This document shows, in pieces, positions 1-11,319 of a stretch of 64,000 nucleotides of DNA. The stretch covers positions 68,363 to 132,362 of the forward strand of contig KN834866.1 of NCBI GenBank assembly GCA_000827265.1, given 5' to 3'. The notes below the pieces were generated by a model. The model made no database searches, had not been told where the DNA came from, and saw only the letters and a list, made by a program, of their open reading frames with translations. This stretch comes from Collybiopsis luxurians FD-317 M1 (taxonomy: Eukaryota; Basidiomycota; Agaricomycetes; Agaricales; Omphalotaceae). The translations under genes and the position numbers were made by a program. The first letter of the stretch is position 1. Every line of letters starts with the position of its first letter.

Positions 1-1329
1 TGTGGGCAGCGCGACAATGGTTTTCAGCGAAGGAGCTAGCCAAGCGTGAGTGACGAAGGTTAATGCTCTCATGTGACCGCTCACGTAGCAGCCGCAGGCC
101 ATAGAGATAAAGGATGGAGCGTTTCGCATGGATTCCTCTTTCTCATGGGTGGATTCGCTCGGTACAGGGGGGAGAATCTTCAATATGTTCTACGCTACAT
201 CGACGAGAAGGATCTTCGACGCGATCAAGAGGATATTGAATCTCGCCGAGTCCAACTTCACGGAGCAAACCCAGATGACTTCAGATACATTGGTAGGATA
301 TCGGAATGCGAAATCAAAGACCGCAGTCACAGCGACGGGTTCGCAAAGTTCATAGCTGTGGGGCAAACAGCCTGGTTTGTAGTCCAACTTCTAGCTCGAA
401 AAGCTCGGCGTCTGCCCATCACAGAGCTTGAAATCATGACCGTTGCCTTTGCAGCGATGAATGTCCTGATCTACTTTTTCTGGTGGGATAAACCTCTGGG
501 AGTCGGCCGTCATATTCGTCTTCAGGAACACGAGAATGTGGCAGTTCAGGTGGATGAAAATGGGGAAGCCTCTGGTATTCGAATTATAGAGGCTGCTGGG
601 GAGGTTCTTAGTTTTAACTCCTCTGACGCTGAAGTAGCACCGCTTCTTTCTGGCAATGCGGTCCCAAGGAAACGGATGTACCCATCCTGGAAACAGTTGC
701 GACAAACTGTCGTTTCTATTGTTAGGGATGTCTGGGAATATTTGTCCCAATCATGGGATGATTTTTACGGCTCAAGTAGAGCTGAAAAATGGCATACCAT
801 TCTCAAAGTACCGCACGCTATTGGCAATTTTTTGATTTTACCATTTGTGGCACCCATCGTGCTTTTCATCAACATCATATATGAAAAAAATGGTGCATTT
901 GACGATACTTCTGTAAACAAAATACCATCCTTTGCACGAACTTCATACCTGGAACCCTCAAAGCAACAGGATCAATACATTGCATATGGGGCAGCCATTC
1001 TCTTTGGTGCAATCCACTGTATTGCATGGGCATTTGCATTCCCCAGCACAGCTGAGCGAGTCTCATGGAGGATTGCATCTGTAATTGTCACTTGTGCACC
1101 ATTATGTTTAGCTTTACTATTGTCTGTGATTTTTCCAGCATCGGAGGCTTTACCAGGCACTTGGAGTGACCTACTTGTAATCCCAATAATTGTCTTTTGG
1201 TTTGTTCTCCCGTTAGCTTACGTTGTATCACGAATTACTCTGATTGTTTTGCCCTTCTTAGCATTACGAGATTTACCTACGGCTGTGTTTGAAAATGTGG
1301 AATGGACATCGTTCATTCCGCATATATAG
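1..1329 (+). CDS. Basidiomycete multi-pass membrane protein family, copy 1 (5' partial)
   Basis: The product is a predicted multi-spanning membrane protein of an uncharacterised, strongly expanded fungal family; no function is known to me. The first exon enters the window already open: from base 3 it reads WAARQWFSAKELAK and ends at 45. A 52-nt intron (46-97, GTGAGT..GCAG) leads to exon 2 (98-1329), which runs uninterrupted to a TAG. I chose this acceptor because it lines up with the one in copies 2 and 4; an AG at 87-88 is the alternative. Family landmarks are the GWSVSHGF block, AVGQTAWFVVQLLAR, LPITELEI, YFFWWDKPLG, a variable hydrophilic middle part, and a C-terminal membrane half (PSFARTSYLEPS, AAILFGAIHC) ending WTSFIPHI. 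About 70 N-terminal residues lie outside the window, judging from copy 4. No frame damage is visible, so it is probably functional. Confidence 0.8.
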
Positions 1330-1780
1330 GCATCTGTTGTTACATTTCCTTCTTACATCTTGACATACTACTTCTTGAATCAGTCGTCAGCTGTTTTGAT
1401 TGTACTCCCACACACTATGTTGAACCTTCTAGGTCTATTCCTGTTTTACATTTTTGAATAGCAAAGCAGAGTAACGATACCATTGAATTGTTTTATCATG
1501 GGGCCAACAGGCACTGGAGCTGTATTCAACATTCAATGCGCACCTATTGAAGTACTTTAAAATTTTTTTCAATCATGAATGGAACCGGGACTGAACAGGT
1601 CTAGGTCATGTAGCACATTGTTAAGCTTATCGACTCGAAACGATCCAAAGGGCCAGCAACTTTTGAAGCGGAAAACCATTTTTTCAACTATTTGTCTCGT
1701 CCCGAAATCCCGCAGTCTATGTCTTGTTCGCGCGGAGAAGATTGTAATCGCTGTCTGCTGCGTGCTCGATATGAATCGCT
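1330..1780 (+). repeat. Copy 1 downstream flank, shared with the copy 2 flank
   Basis: This non-coding flank aligns by eye with the flank of copy 2 (about 14668-15110). Shared landmarks in the same order are 'attgaagtactttaaaat', a 'gtagcaca..aagctta' block, and 'ccagcaacttttgaag'. The duplication that produced the gene copies therefore included at least 450 nt of 3' sequence. Confidence 0.6.
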
Positions 1781-2540
1781 GAGCCTTCTTTTGTGCAGTT
1801 TCAACTGTGGGATGGAACCTGTAGATGCGCAGAGGCCGGATTTGATGGTTCTAGGCCAAAGCTGAAGGCTGTAACATTGCGAAGTAATGGTCACAGGGGA
1901 AGGAAGGAAGGAAGGCAGGAAGAATTTATTATACGGCGGGGAAGCCACGGTAACCAGCTCATCAGTTGGTATGTAGCTCCATAGATCTGATTACACGTTG
2001 GGTATCGTAGCCAAAGCTATCTGGCTTTATGGCTATATATAATGCAAATGGTCAGGTTACATCGGTCCCCGACTCCCCATGTATTGATTTACAGGTTCGT
2101 AATTTCCTCGGCATTCAACTGGTATACAAGTTCGCAACCACATTGCGAGTGTAAAAAGGTCCGATTATAGGGCTTAAAATAATAGGTCTTGGAGCTTTTA
2201 ACCGATAATCTTCCTTCCTCCGACCACTTCGCCGGTTTATAGTAGCAGGACGAATGCATTCAGCACAATTATAGATAGGCACACGGGCGTCGATTCAAAA
2301 ATAAAATGTACCTTGAGACTGACAAACGGAGACTTCAGTAGTACAGGATGGTTTCAGCGGAAGGAGGTGAAAAGCCATCGATCCGGTAGACGTGTTTGAG
2401 AACGGCACAGAAACAAGATGTCCTGGATAGAGCTGGCTGTTTGAGTACAATGTTCAAGGTAGGATTTCGGCTTTTAGTCATCCAGAAGCAAAACACGAAG
2501 ACCATCCCAGAAGGAAAAACCACTTACACGTAGAAAAACT
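1781..2540. repeat. Intergenic module M, copy 1
   Basis: This is the first of five copies of a non-coding module. Its landmarks in order are 'gagccttctttt', 'ggttctaggccaaagctgaa', 'cattgcgaagtaatgg', 'cccatgtattgatttacagg', 'aactggtatacaagttcg', 'aaaatgtaccttgag', and near the end 'atagagctggctgtttgag' with 'gcttttagtcat'. Module copy 2 (about 3.8-4.5 kb) carries the same landmarks with scattered substitutions and indels. A short GGAA microsatellite (about 1897-1915) is present here and not in copy 2. Confidence 0.65.
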
Positions 2541-2589
2541 CTTCCACACCTGACCAACGAGCTAATCCCAAGTGAGTCCCCTTACAACT

Positions 2590-3780
2590 TAAGAGCTTTT
2601 TGCAAAGACAACATCCCTTTTTCTGCTATCGTACCATCTCTTTCGCGCTGTTAAAGGTTTTGATCACCGTTCAGCGTTCACACCAACCAGATGCTTGTTC
2701 ATCTCATCCCATGGATCCGGCACGAAAGGTCAAGATAATCATGTATTGTGAAACTGTATACGACTTCTTGCGTTGGAAATCTGCAAGAGAGCAGGAAGGA
2801 GACTCCATACTAAATAGAATATTCACATCAGTACTATACCAAAAATTCACATATATCAATAGCTCGTGTTCCATCCATCCGCACCTTACGACGAGGCTGT
2901 TGTTCAGCCGATCACCTCCTCTCGACCTGTCATATACAGGACATCCACCTCGCAGCAGTCAGGCATCGTAAAAATAGATTGGACGGTCGAGGTTCGAAAT
3001 CGAGTTAACAGGATTCAATTGATCTAGATGGAGTGTGTTCTGAGTCCTCCCTATAGAAGCTGCGTACCAATAATACTACCGTACTTTACCTCAACATTCT
3101 GATGGTCCAAAACTTAGAATATTATCGCCAAGCTCTCGCTAGATCTCCTTGAGTCCCTCCTTCCGACGTTGCCCTTATCCTGACCCGGTAGGCTTGAACT
3201 CCTCTTTTCCTGATACGGTAGCACGCGAGTTCCCTTTGACAGTTTCATATGGTCATTCGTTGGAAGGAGTGGCGTAGAGAGGAAGAGTCAAGTCAGAGAT
3301 GACAGTCGAATACAAAAGCTGAAATTTGACGCCCACGAGCGTCTATGTAGAAAACCTTTCCGTTGAGCGCCGGCCCGCACTTTCTGTATTAAACGACATC
3401 GGTACCTTCCCTTCCTTCTCCTTAAACTTGACAAACTCGCTGTCTGATCTACGACGGCGTACTTATCTTCTACTCTGATTCCCCTCGACCGGATTCGCTA
3501 AGCTCTCCTGCCACGTAGCTGTGTGATTCTAACCTCTCTCGCATTATGAACCATCTCCATAAACCATTCGTAGCATTTGCTGGTCCAACTTCACTCATCA
3601 ACAGATTTCAGAACTGAATGACGTCTATACAAAACACGATCATACTCTCGGGCTCAGAACAACGAATTGAACGAATGCAACGCTTCCATCCTTCTTCTTT
3701 ACCGTCGCTTTCACCCACCCCCTCGACATCTTCATCGCCCATTCTTGCACAACCACGTCTTCGCTCATGTCTATCCCCCG
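2590..3780. repeat. Spacer N, copy 1 (degenerate tandem duplicate of 4530-6070)
   Basis: Several stretches recur about 2-2.3 kb further on in the same order: 'gctgttaaaggttttgatca' at about 2648, 'gaaatttgacgcccacgagc' at about 3320, and 'atcatactctcgggctcaga' at about 3639 followed by 'acaacgaattgaacgaatg'. Reading frames found here do not stay open in the second copy, so I call none of them a gene. Confidence 0.6.
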
Positions 3781-4480
3781 ACCCAGGCGGCGAAGAGAGT
3801 GGAGTGGATGGTTTCAAATCAAATGTAAAGACCGTACCATTGCGAAGTGATGATCGAAGGGAGGAAAAGTTTTCACCGCCGGAAGCGGCGTTCCCGGACT
3901 GGTAATTAGCCCGATCCTTGGCTCTGTTTGTTAAGTGGTTTCATCGTTCTCATTGCACGTTACAGTGTCCAACTGAAAATTGTCTTCTCTAATTTTTATA
4001 CGCTCCTTGATGGGTCAATTTGGTGCAAATGTTAGCTGTTTGTCAACCCAGGACATCGAAGTCCTCGTGTATTGAACTATAAGTTCGTTAGTTAACCCCG
4101 TAGAACTGGTAACAAGTTCGTGAGCACCTTGCATCCGTGAAAAGGTTTAAACATAGGTCATGAAATTCCTAACCAACAATACAGCTTCATCCGACTATTT
4201 CGACAGTCTATAGGAGGACGACATTCAGTACCGTTATAGGAGTTGGTTCGAACATGTACCTTAAGATTGAAGATCAGAGATTTCCCTTGGACAAGATAGT
4301 TGCAGCGGAAAGGGGGGAAGACCATCGGCATAGTAGAAGACGGCATGGAGACCGGATGCGTCGGATAGAGCTGGCTGTTGGAATACGATGTTCAAGGTAA
4401 TATTCCAGCTTTTAGTCATTCCGAAGCAAAAACCGAAGACCATCTGGGCAGAAGAACACTGACACCTGAACTCGACGACG
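3781..4480. repeat. Intergenic module M, copy 2
   Basis: This is the second copy of module M, directly after spacer N copy 1. The landmarks are 'gatggtttcaaatcaaatgt', 'ccattgcgaagtgatgatcg', 'taatttttatacgctcct', 'aactggtaacaagttcgt', 'catgtaccttaagattga' and 'atagagctggctgttgga'. The 'taatttttatac' block is shared with module copy 4 (about 16.95 kb). Confidence 0.65.
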
Positions 4481-4529
4481 AGAAAATCCCAGCCTTGTGA
4501 CCGAAAGAGCGTTCGACGTGGATACTAAC

Positions 4530-6070
4530 CATTCTTCTACTGTTTTACGATCTTTTTTTGTGCTGTCAAAGGTTTGCTCACCATTCGGCGCTCACACTAG
4601 TCAGATCCTTGTTCGTCTCACCCCATAAATCCAACACGAGAGACGAAGAGAATAATTTATTGCACGTGTATAACTGCATATGACCTTTTGCGTTAGAATT
4701 TTATGAGAGAGAAGGAACGAAATACCATACTAGATAAAGTATTTCCATCCACGGCTCCACGACTGTATTATTAACCGCACAAGAAATCCAAAGATGTCGA
4801 CAACTTATTATTCGTCCATCCGCAGCGCCATTCATATACAGTACATCCACTACGCTGAAGTCGCAGTGCTGAAATGGGTTGAAGGGTGGCAGTTCGAAAT
4901 CGAGTTAGTACGATTTGAATGAGCTAGAGGGACGGGGTAAGGGTCTTCAGTTAACGAAACGCCAGGAACTTGGAGTAGCACTACCATACTTTAACTGCAC
5001 GCTCCGATGGTCCAAGATTCTGATTCGTACCGCCGAGTTCGCTCTCCCATCCGCCGTTATCTATTGTGACCCGGTGGCCCTGAACCTTCCGTATACAGGA
5101 TCATTCGTGTTCGCTTTGATAGTTCCGCGTAATCCATCATTGGAAGATGTGGCTTGAAGAAGGCGTAAACCGAAAGATGACCGTCGAAGAGAAAGCTGAA
5201 ATTTGACGCCTGCAAGCAACAAGCAACAAGCAACAAGCGTCTAAACGGAAACAACTTCACGGGTGAGCGGCGGTCCGGATTCTCCTTCTCTTCTCCAACC
5301 ACATCGTTCAAACATTGCCAACTCAACTACTCACTTCTGTTACCTACTAAACATCCTCTTAATCTATCTGTAACGTGCAGCTGCCCGACTTTCAACCCCG
5401 AACGAGTTATTCACCGCTTTATTATGGACCGACGCCGGAAATAATCGAACGCCTAAACACCTTCAAAGCAAGCTCATCTTATGGTATTATGGCAGGAAAT
5501 TGCTTAGGATAGGCTGTAAGATGCTAGAGAAGATGGTCCGAGGAGCTGGCGCTAGGTACGCTTGTTCCGATTTATTTATCCTTTCGGTTGGGCTGAGTTT
5601 TCCCTTTCCTGCATCCAGGTTCTCTCTATATATTTTTCTATGTACGAATGTAACTGGTGGATACTGCCTATGCTCAATTGACTACTTGTATTCCTCACTC
5701 GACCGTTCAAAATTTCGCGAGAATTGTCTACAACTGATTCCCTTCAACTTATTCGTCGAGGAATCTGGAGTCATGCCATTGTTTGATCCCCAACCTTTTT
5801 CGAATCACTAACTCTGCCCGACGGCGTAACGGCTTCAAAGGCCAATTATTTGCATCAGTGGTATCTGACTTTACCTACCGACACATTTACGCGAACCACA
5901 GTCATACTCTCGGGGCTCAGAACGACGAATTGAACGAACGTAGCGTCTCTCCTCCTTCGTGACCGTCGTTTCCACGCGTCCTTCGACATTCTCATCCCTC
6001 ACTCTTGCACAATCACGTCTTCGCTTATGTCTATCCTCCCGCCGATCCACACGCCTGGAAACCAATCCAC
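4530..6070. repeat. Spacer N, copy 2
   Basis: This is the second copy of spacer N. It repeats the 'gctgtcaaaggtttgctca', 'gctgaaatttgacgcc' and 'catactctcggggctcagaa' landmarks of copy 1. Copy 2 is longer: the distance between matching landmarks grows from about 1.9 kb to about 2.3 kb. No gene is supported in it. Confidence 0.6.
5214..5238. repeat. 7-bp microsatellite (aagcaac), 3.6 units
   Basis: Three perfect AAGCAAC units plus a partial one lie inside spacer N copy 2. The matching place in copy 1 (about 3320-3345) reads straight through without the array, so the expansion came after the duplication. Confidence 0.85.
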
Positions 6071-7602
6071 AGTCTTTCCACGGACCAAAGTCTCTCTTCG
6101 TGATTTCCAACTTGACGAATGAGATTTTTGTCAGCTAAACTCAACCCACGCCCGCTTGAAACCCCCTTCTACGAGGCGTCTGCGTCGGTGCCAAACAACA
6201 ATATCGTCAGCTAAAGTCAAGTTTTGTCTGTTTTGAGTCTCCTTCTATACGACTACTATTACTGGTCTGTCTTGCTTATTGGAATTCGGGTCTACAGTCA
6301 AACTTCTCTACTACATGTTTGCACGTTGCTATTTAATTTGTGACAATGACCTTTTTGAATGCCCCGTCGCTATCCTTATATGCACTTTTGATGTTCACCT
6401 TTCAATCTATTCAGCTTGCAGGCGAAAAATATTGGAACTCTGTCGTCGAATATTCATACATTCGAGTACGTCTTTGAATATACTAGAAGAACGGTTAAAA
6501 ACGCCAATAGGAATCAAACGTGTCTATCTATATTCACAGGACTTGAAATCTGGCGCACATATCTAGCTTCTAGATGCGGAACGAAAACAGCCCATGCAAA
6601 GTGCAACATTCGAGGAAAGATTGGTCCCAGGAAGGCACAGAAACTAGATCGAAATCTGCAGAAAAACGAGAAATGCAATACTTCGTTTAAGCCAGTTTCT
6701 GGACAGCGCTTCGAGTGGTCTTTATCGTAGGTGAAGCTGGTGTGAGTGCTGGAAGAGTTCTTGATAGGAAGTTGTACAGCACTCGAATGTTACAAGTGCA
6801 AAAGGCTGGATAAAATTAGTGTTTAACAGTCCTGTAGGCTAAAGAGTGTAAATGAATTCACTTGAGCTTGTAAGTAATCAAAGGGTGTGTTAAAAGTATA
6901 AAAATGACATCATCTTGTTTTGGGGGTTACTTGAAATAGGTCCAGAAATCCAAATCCGGTCTTCGTTTCTAAATCGCCTCTGGGAAAAACATTTATGGAA
7001 AAAATTTGGTTTTTTTTCTGAACCCTTTCCTGAATGAATTGGGCTGTTGTGCATCTTATCAGGCCTCAGGACCTTCCTCTCCCTTAAATTTCCTTTTTAG
7101 GAAGGATGCTGTATAAATTCAAATAAAATCCGGAAAATCTGAGAATACTTTTAGGGCTCTCTGCCCAAATAAATATCAAAGACAAGGCAATATCATATTG
7201 ATACTTTTTACCCCGTGTAAGCAATGATACTCCTGCGTCCGTCCATTTAACCAATCTGGCAAGAAAAATTTCTTTTCCCAAATTTTCTCTAGATCTCACA
7301 GTAATCTGCATAAGCGCAACTGAGGAAGCGTTGGAATAAAGTGCTCTGTACACGAGACAGACAATTTGACAGAATGAGTGTAACAGGCTTGGTAGGCATA
7401 TTTGAGTATTCTGCAGGAATCGGTAAGGGCTCAGAGAACTTGTTGATACGCTACATTCCAAAGCAAGGCATTAGCTCGAATTCTATTAGATAAATCCGAA
7501 GGAGGGAAAACACGGGAAAGATCTGTAGCTCAAGACAAAGACATAAATCTGAATCAGTCCCCAGTTATGCCACCCAAGAACCAACAGCTTTCGATGCAGG
7601 AG
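6071..7602. other. Start of the AT-rich island, no gene supported
   Basis: From about 6.3 kb the sequence turns AT-rich and the module repeats stop. A 125-codon minus-strand frame at 7084-7461 starts at TTG, its first ATG is some 50 codons in, and it shows no recognisable motif. I do not call it. A short stretch near 6.9-7.08 kb has T and A runs. Confidence 0.4.
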
Positions 7603-8024
7603 TCATATCTCCTTGCCGCCCGTCGTCTTCAAAGATCCAGCCATCTTCTTCATGCCGTCAAGAGATTTACTGGCCGTTTTCTGGGATGCTCGAAAGGACT
7701 TGCTGAGCCTTTTTTGAATGCCTTCGACTTGGGGTTTTACACATGAAGGTACAAAGAGAGCAAGCTGAATGATACTACAGTGAAGAGCAGGGTATCGAAG
7801 TATTGTGAGATGACAAGAATTTTGACAGATGTTGGAAAGGCTCGGAGTCTTCCTGCACTAAAACACTGGCCCTATGCTTGAGTTCGCTCATTGAGATTCT
7901 CGATTGTTATCGCCTGCTGGGCGTACGTACCCTTGGCATACATTTTTAGCAAGCTTGTATATGCAGCTGAGAGGAATCTATGTGGTGTCAATGTCAGCGC
8001 GTCATAATCATATTGACTTCCAAG
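7603..8024 (-). CDS. C-terminal exons of an unidentified minus-strand gene
   Basis: Three exons splice into one continuous frame on the minus strand: 8024-7931, 7852-7827 and 7764-7603. The introns have plausible borders (GTACGT..GCAG and GTCAAA..TCAG) and the phases match, giving 93 codons and a TGA. The first exon contains LTLTPHRFLSAAYTSLLK. The last exon is a basic helix-forming tail with GIQKRLSKSFRASQKTASKS. The 5' end is not resolved; the decayed coding stretch at 8160-8770 just upstream may be part of the same gene. I recognise no family. The case rests only on frame-consistent splicing and protein-like composition. Confidence 0.4.
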
Positions 8025-8159
8025 CTGTTAAAACAGGTCAGTTCGAACCGTTCAAGCATTAAGTATCCTTAGCGCCGCCAGAGCGGCAATCTTTGGCAGG
8101 AATAAAGAGCTCGAAAAAACGAGAAAATAATATAATAGAATTACAACTGAGTGATCAAG

Positions 8160-8773
8160 TTACCATTCAAATGATTTGCCCTTGCGGTATTGACACTGTA
8201 AATTCATGTAACCAGTAATAGTAGTCATATTTCGGTAAAAGTCGGGATTATTCTTTTTGGCAACCCCTTCAAATGTCATGTGAAGGCTGGTCACTCCGGA
8301 AACTAGTCGCAAATTGTACGGCGCTTGTGGAGTTCCGTGCCCCTTGCAACTAAGATGCCAGCTGTATTGAATACACCGACCGCCGGCTCTCATGGCACCG
8401 CCGTAATTGAAATACCATTGAGTTGGATAGTGGGGGATATCGCGTACTACTATTGAGGTACTAGAGTTGATACCGAAAATGTCGGTATAGAAAAACTTTT
8501 GCACTTCATTGCGTATCCTGCTTAAACTTGAAATATGTCAAGTAGACATCTCGAACTTCAAATTTACCATGTTTGAGAGTTTTTTGAACTCTCCATGTTG
8601 TGCCAGCTGCCTCCCAAGAAAGGACACCAAAATCGCAGGAGTTGATATCCGGACCGCCACTTTCCGAAGCTGATGAGAAAGTGCAGCTTTCACCATCCTC
8701 GTCCATTTGAGAAGAATATGTTTTGGTTAAAATTTCTGGATGGTACTCAAAGGTTTCTATCTGACATAAATAG
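8160..8773 (-). pseudogene. Unidentified gene, frame broken near 8518
   Basis: Read on the minus strand, an open frame starts upstream of an ATG at 8706 (ETFEYHPEILTKTYSSQM, possible acceptor TATGTCAG) and runs through SCDFGVLSWEAAGTTWRV and FEVRDVYLTYFKFKQDT to a TGA at about 8506. A second frame, shifted by one base, picks up at the same place as RNEVQKFFYTDIFGINSS. It continues through YPTQWYFNYGGAMRAGG and SWHLSCKGHG to KGKSFEW and a TAA at 8160. The two halves read as one protein with a single-base frame break at about 8518. No intron with consistent phase bridges it. The cause is either pseudogenisation or a sequencing error. The family is not recognised. Confidence 0.4.
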
Positions 8774-9047
8774 CATAAACCTCAAAACAGGTAAGAGACT
8801 GAGTATTTCCCATGCTTCCCAATGCTGATAAGGGGAAAAAACCACTGTTTTAACACTTGAAAAATTTGTCAATTATTTTCCAGCTCATTCATCCTCACTC
8901 GAAGCTGGTAAATCTATTAAATATTGTTAATTAGGTGTACAGAAAAAGTTCTAGGGTGAGCGGTGTAGAAATGCACTCAAACAAAACAATTTGTTATGGA
9001 AGTATCAACTCTAGGTCCAGTATCAACTCTAGTACATCAGTAGTATG
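8443..9047. repeat. Inverted pair of a ~30-bp sequence
   Basis: The sequence GTATCAACTCTAGTAC, followed by a TCA-TAGTA block, lies on the minus strand at 8443-8473 and on the plus strand at 9020-9047. The two arms differ at only a few positions and lie about 550 bp apart. The core GTATCAACTCTAG occurs a third time at 9002-9014. One arm lies inside the decayed coding stretch. Confidence 0.55.
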
Positions 9048-9049
9048 TA

Positions 9050-11174
9050 TCAAGTTGGGCTGAGATCGGTTGCTTGCTCCAACTTGCATCAACTCCGTTA
9101 TTTGTTATTCAAAATAATCTATATGGAGTTTCTGTGCTGTTGTTGCCGTTAGGGTCTGTTTGCCTCCTTCATACTACTCCCGCAAAACAGAAATTTGCTG
9201 ACATTTTTTGCCATCTCAAAAACAATGACATTCACCAGGTACTTTAACATGCTGGGTGTGAACTTGAGTACACTATGACCCGCAGTAGTTCCGGTGTGAC
9301 ATCCGGAGTTACTGTGTGATTTTAAGCTGGCACTCCTTGGCAACAGGGTTGCCAAATAGAATTATCCTAAAAGTCGGACTTCAATAAGTGAGGTCATGGA
9401 AACTAACTGCCATTTTGCCGGGCATTTTCGCCGATCATAACCCACAGAGCCTTCCCTTCCCTTCGGTCAGAGTTGGGAATCAAAGGAGCAGGTGAGGACA
9501 GTGAGGCTATGCATGTTCATCAAGTCTTCTATGCAACTCGCGGTGACAACACATCCAGTTCCTCGACTGACGCTGTTCATTGTTATGTGTGCGAATGGTC
9601 TGCTCTTGTAAGCGGCGATAGGAATGTCTACCGATGACAGGACCCCGGATCCCTCTCTACCCGCTACTCCATCCAGATGGCCATCAATTTCAAAAGCTAA
9701 GGCAGTCCGAGCTGTTTGGAGCTGTTAGTTTCTAAGGATACGGTAACATTTTGGGCTCCTGTGTTGGAGTTTCCAATGCGTGTTAACAATTAGAACACTT
9801 GCGCAGCTGTAACTTTTGGTTCCATTTGTTTGAGGGTTTAATATCCTCTTTATCTATTTGTTATTTTACTAATTTACTGCTGCGTATGGCTTGATAGTTC
9901 AACCTATTGGATGAATTACCTATATAAGTAGTATATCTTCAAATAAAAGTCCCTGCACATTTGCTAATGCTTTTCACTATTAGATCGGGATCCTTGCATC
10001 ATTCTCGCATTTATTCCAACATCCTGGTACCGAAATTATGACCAGGTAGCGTGATCTTGTTTAACAGTATCTTAAGAATTGAACAGTACCATAAAATTAC
10101 ATTACCTTGTGTACCTGTACTGTATCCATCAGACTCATCATCACTAAAAACTGCGTCTACGAGTACATTGGCTCATTCATCTACTGCCCCTTATTAAACC
10201 CCTTCCACCTCAACTCTGATAACATTGTGTTGCATGAAGGGGGAAAAGAGGAAAATTACTATTAACAAGTCAATCCAGCATCCAAACAATAATTTGTACC
10301 AGTAACTTGCGCCCGCGGGACATGATGTACATGATGTACGGTTCCATTTCATTCAATTTAACACAGCTTGTGACCTGTGACTTGACTGCAGTGTTTGCCT
10401 TAAGAGCTAAGGTTTTAATTAAGTTCAAGCCTTATTTTCTTAATTGACAAGGGGTTAACTTCCATGGCCAGGTTAATTTGCCTAATTAAGCATCTTAATT
10501 AACATCTGACTGCTTGAATGAATTTTTTTTGGCTGCCCCAACCCACTGCACTTGCTGCACAGCTCACTCAGAATGCCTTGGGTTTTTTTTTAAAGCTAAG
10601 GAAGCACTTTTTGGAGGAGTTCAGTGGGAGAATGGTGATGTGACTAAACAGACTAATACTGTACTTGCTTCCACCAGACTGAGTGAAGCAAAGAAGCACC
10701 GCTTATGAGAAAAAGGAGGGTGAGGAGAGTAATAAAAGGTTGGATAATTGTGCAAAAGAAGGACTTGGGGATAGATGCAATGGCAAAAACTGAATTTTGT
10801 ATCAATACCTTAACTGCATTTTGAAATTAAGCAAAGGCCAAATTAAACATTATGACCTTAAATCGGAGTGGTACACTTGATTAAGATGTTAAGATGAACA
10901 CTGCCTAATTGACAGAATTGTGGTTTTGACATTGCTCAATGAGACTTGTGACATCAATGAAATTTCAATATCTCATTCATTATCACCCATACCTACTTGA
11001 AGACTTAAGTGAGATCTGCTGGAGCTACTAGACTGTTGTTTGCCTCACTATATCATAGATTGTAAAATTCAGTTTTACTTGCCGAACTTGATCCTACTTT
11101 TCCCACCGCGGGAATTTACCTAGGTCGGCCGTGAAAAAAGCAGGAGGTTTGGAACAAAAAACTCCGGCCTTCCG
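9050..11174. other. AT-rich island with TTAATTAA-type blocks, no gene supported
   Basis: No coding stretch here can be defended. Around 10380-10500 and 10790-10880 short blocks built on TTAATTAA, CCTTAA and GCCTAATTAAG are scattered, and they reappear at 12340-12450 and 12780-12860. A short direct duplication 'catgatgtacatgatgtac' lies near 10320. The composition differs visibly from the flanking array DNA. Confidence 0.4.
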
Positions 11175-11319
11175 CAATGAGGTTGATTAAAATAACCTCG
11201 CCAAGATTGTTCAAAGGTTATCCTCAAAATGAGGAAATAGTGATGTCTTGCTTACATTATTTTGATTTATAAAAAAGCTCACAATTGTTGCGGCGAGGTT
11301 ATTCTGACTAACTTCATTG
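11175..11319. mobile_element. MITE-like foldback element, 145 bp
   Basis: The left arm (11175-11212) begins CAATGAGGTTGATTAAAATA and contains AATAACCTCGCC. The right arm (11281-11319), read in reverse complement, begins CAATGAAGTTAGTCAGAATA and contains AATAACCTCGCC at the same place. Matches continue outward-in for about 38 bp. The interior is short and non-coding. I see no convincing target-site duplication, so the assignment to a DNA-transposon family stays open. Confidence 0.6.

Noticed and set aside
391..750. 119-codon minus-strand frame over copy 1
   Set aside because: Antisense shadow of a conserved coding exon; a similar shadow appears over copies 2 and 4, as expected from shared DNA.
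2985..3010. GGTTCGAAATC resembling a pol III B box inside spacer N
   Set aside because: The paralogous site at about 4890 has lost the motif (CAGTTCGAAATC), and no cloverleaf can be drawn.
5871..6110. Arg-rich minus-strand frame (VDRREDRHKRRRDCARVRDE)
   Set aside because: A similar peptide appears at 3608-3817 in spacer N copy 1, but stops and frame changes separate the copies; it is most likely chance from CT/GA-rich DNA.
10514..10708. 64-codon plus-strand frame with several cysteines
   Set aside because: Lies in the AT-rich repeat-like island, has no homologous feel and no splice extension.
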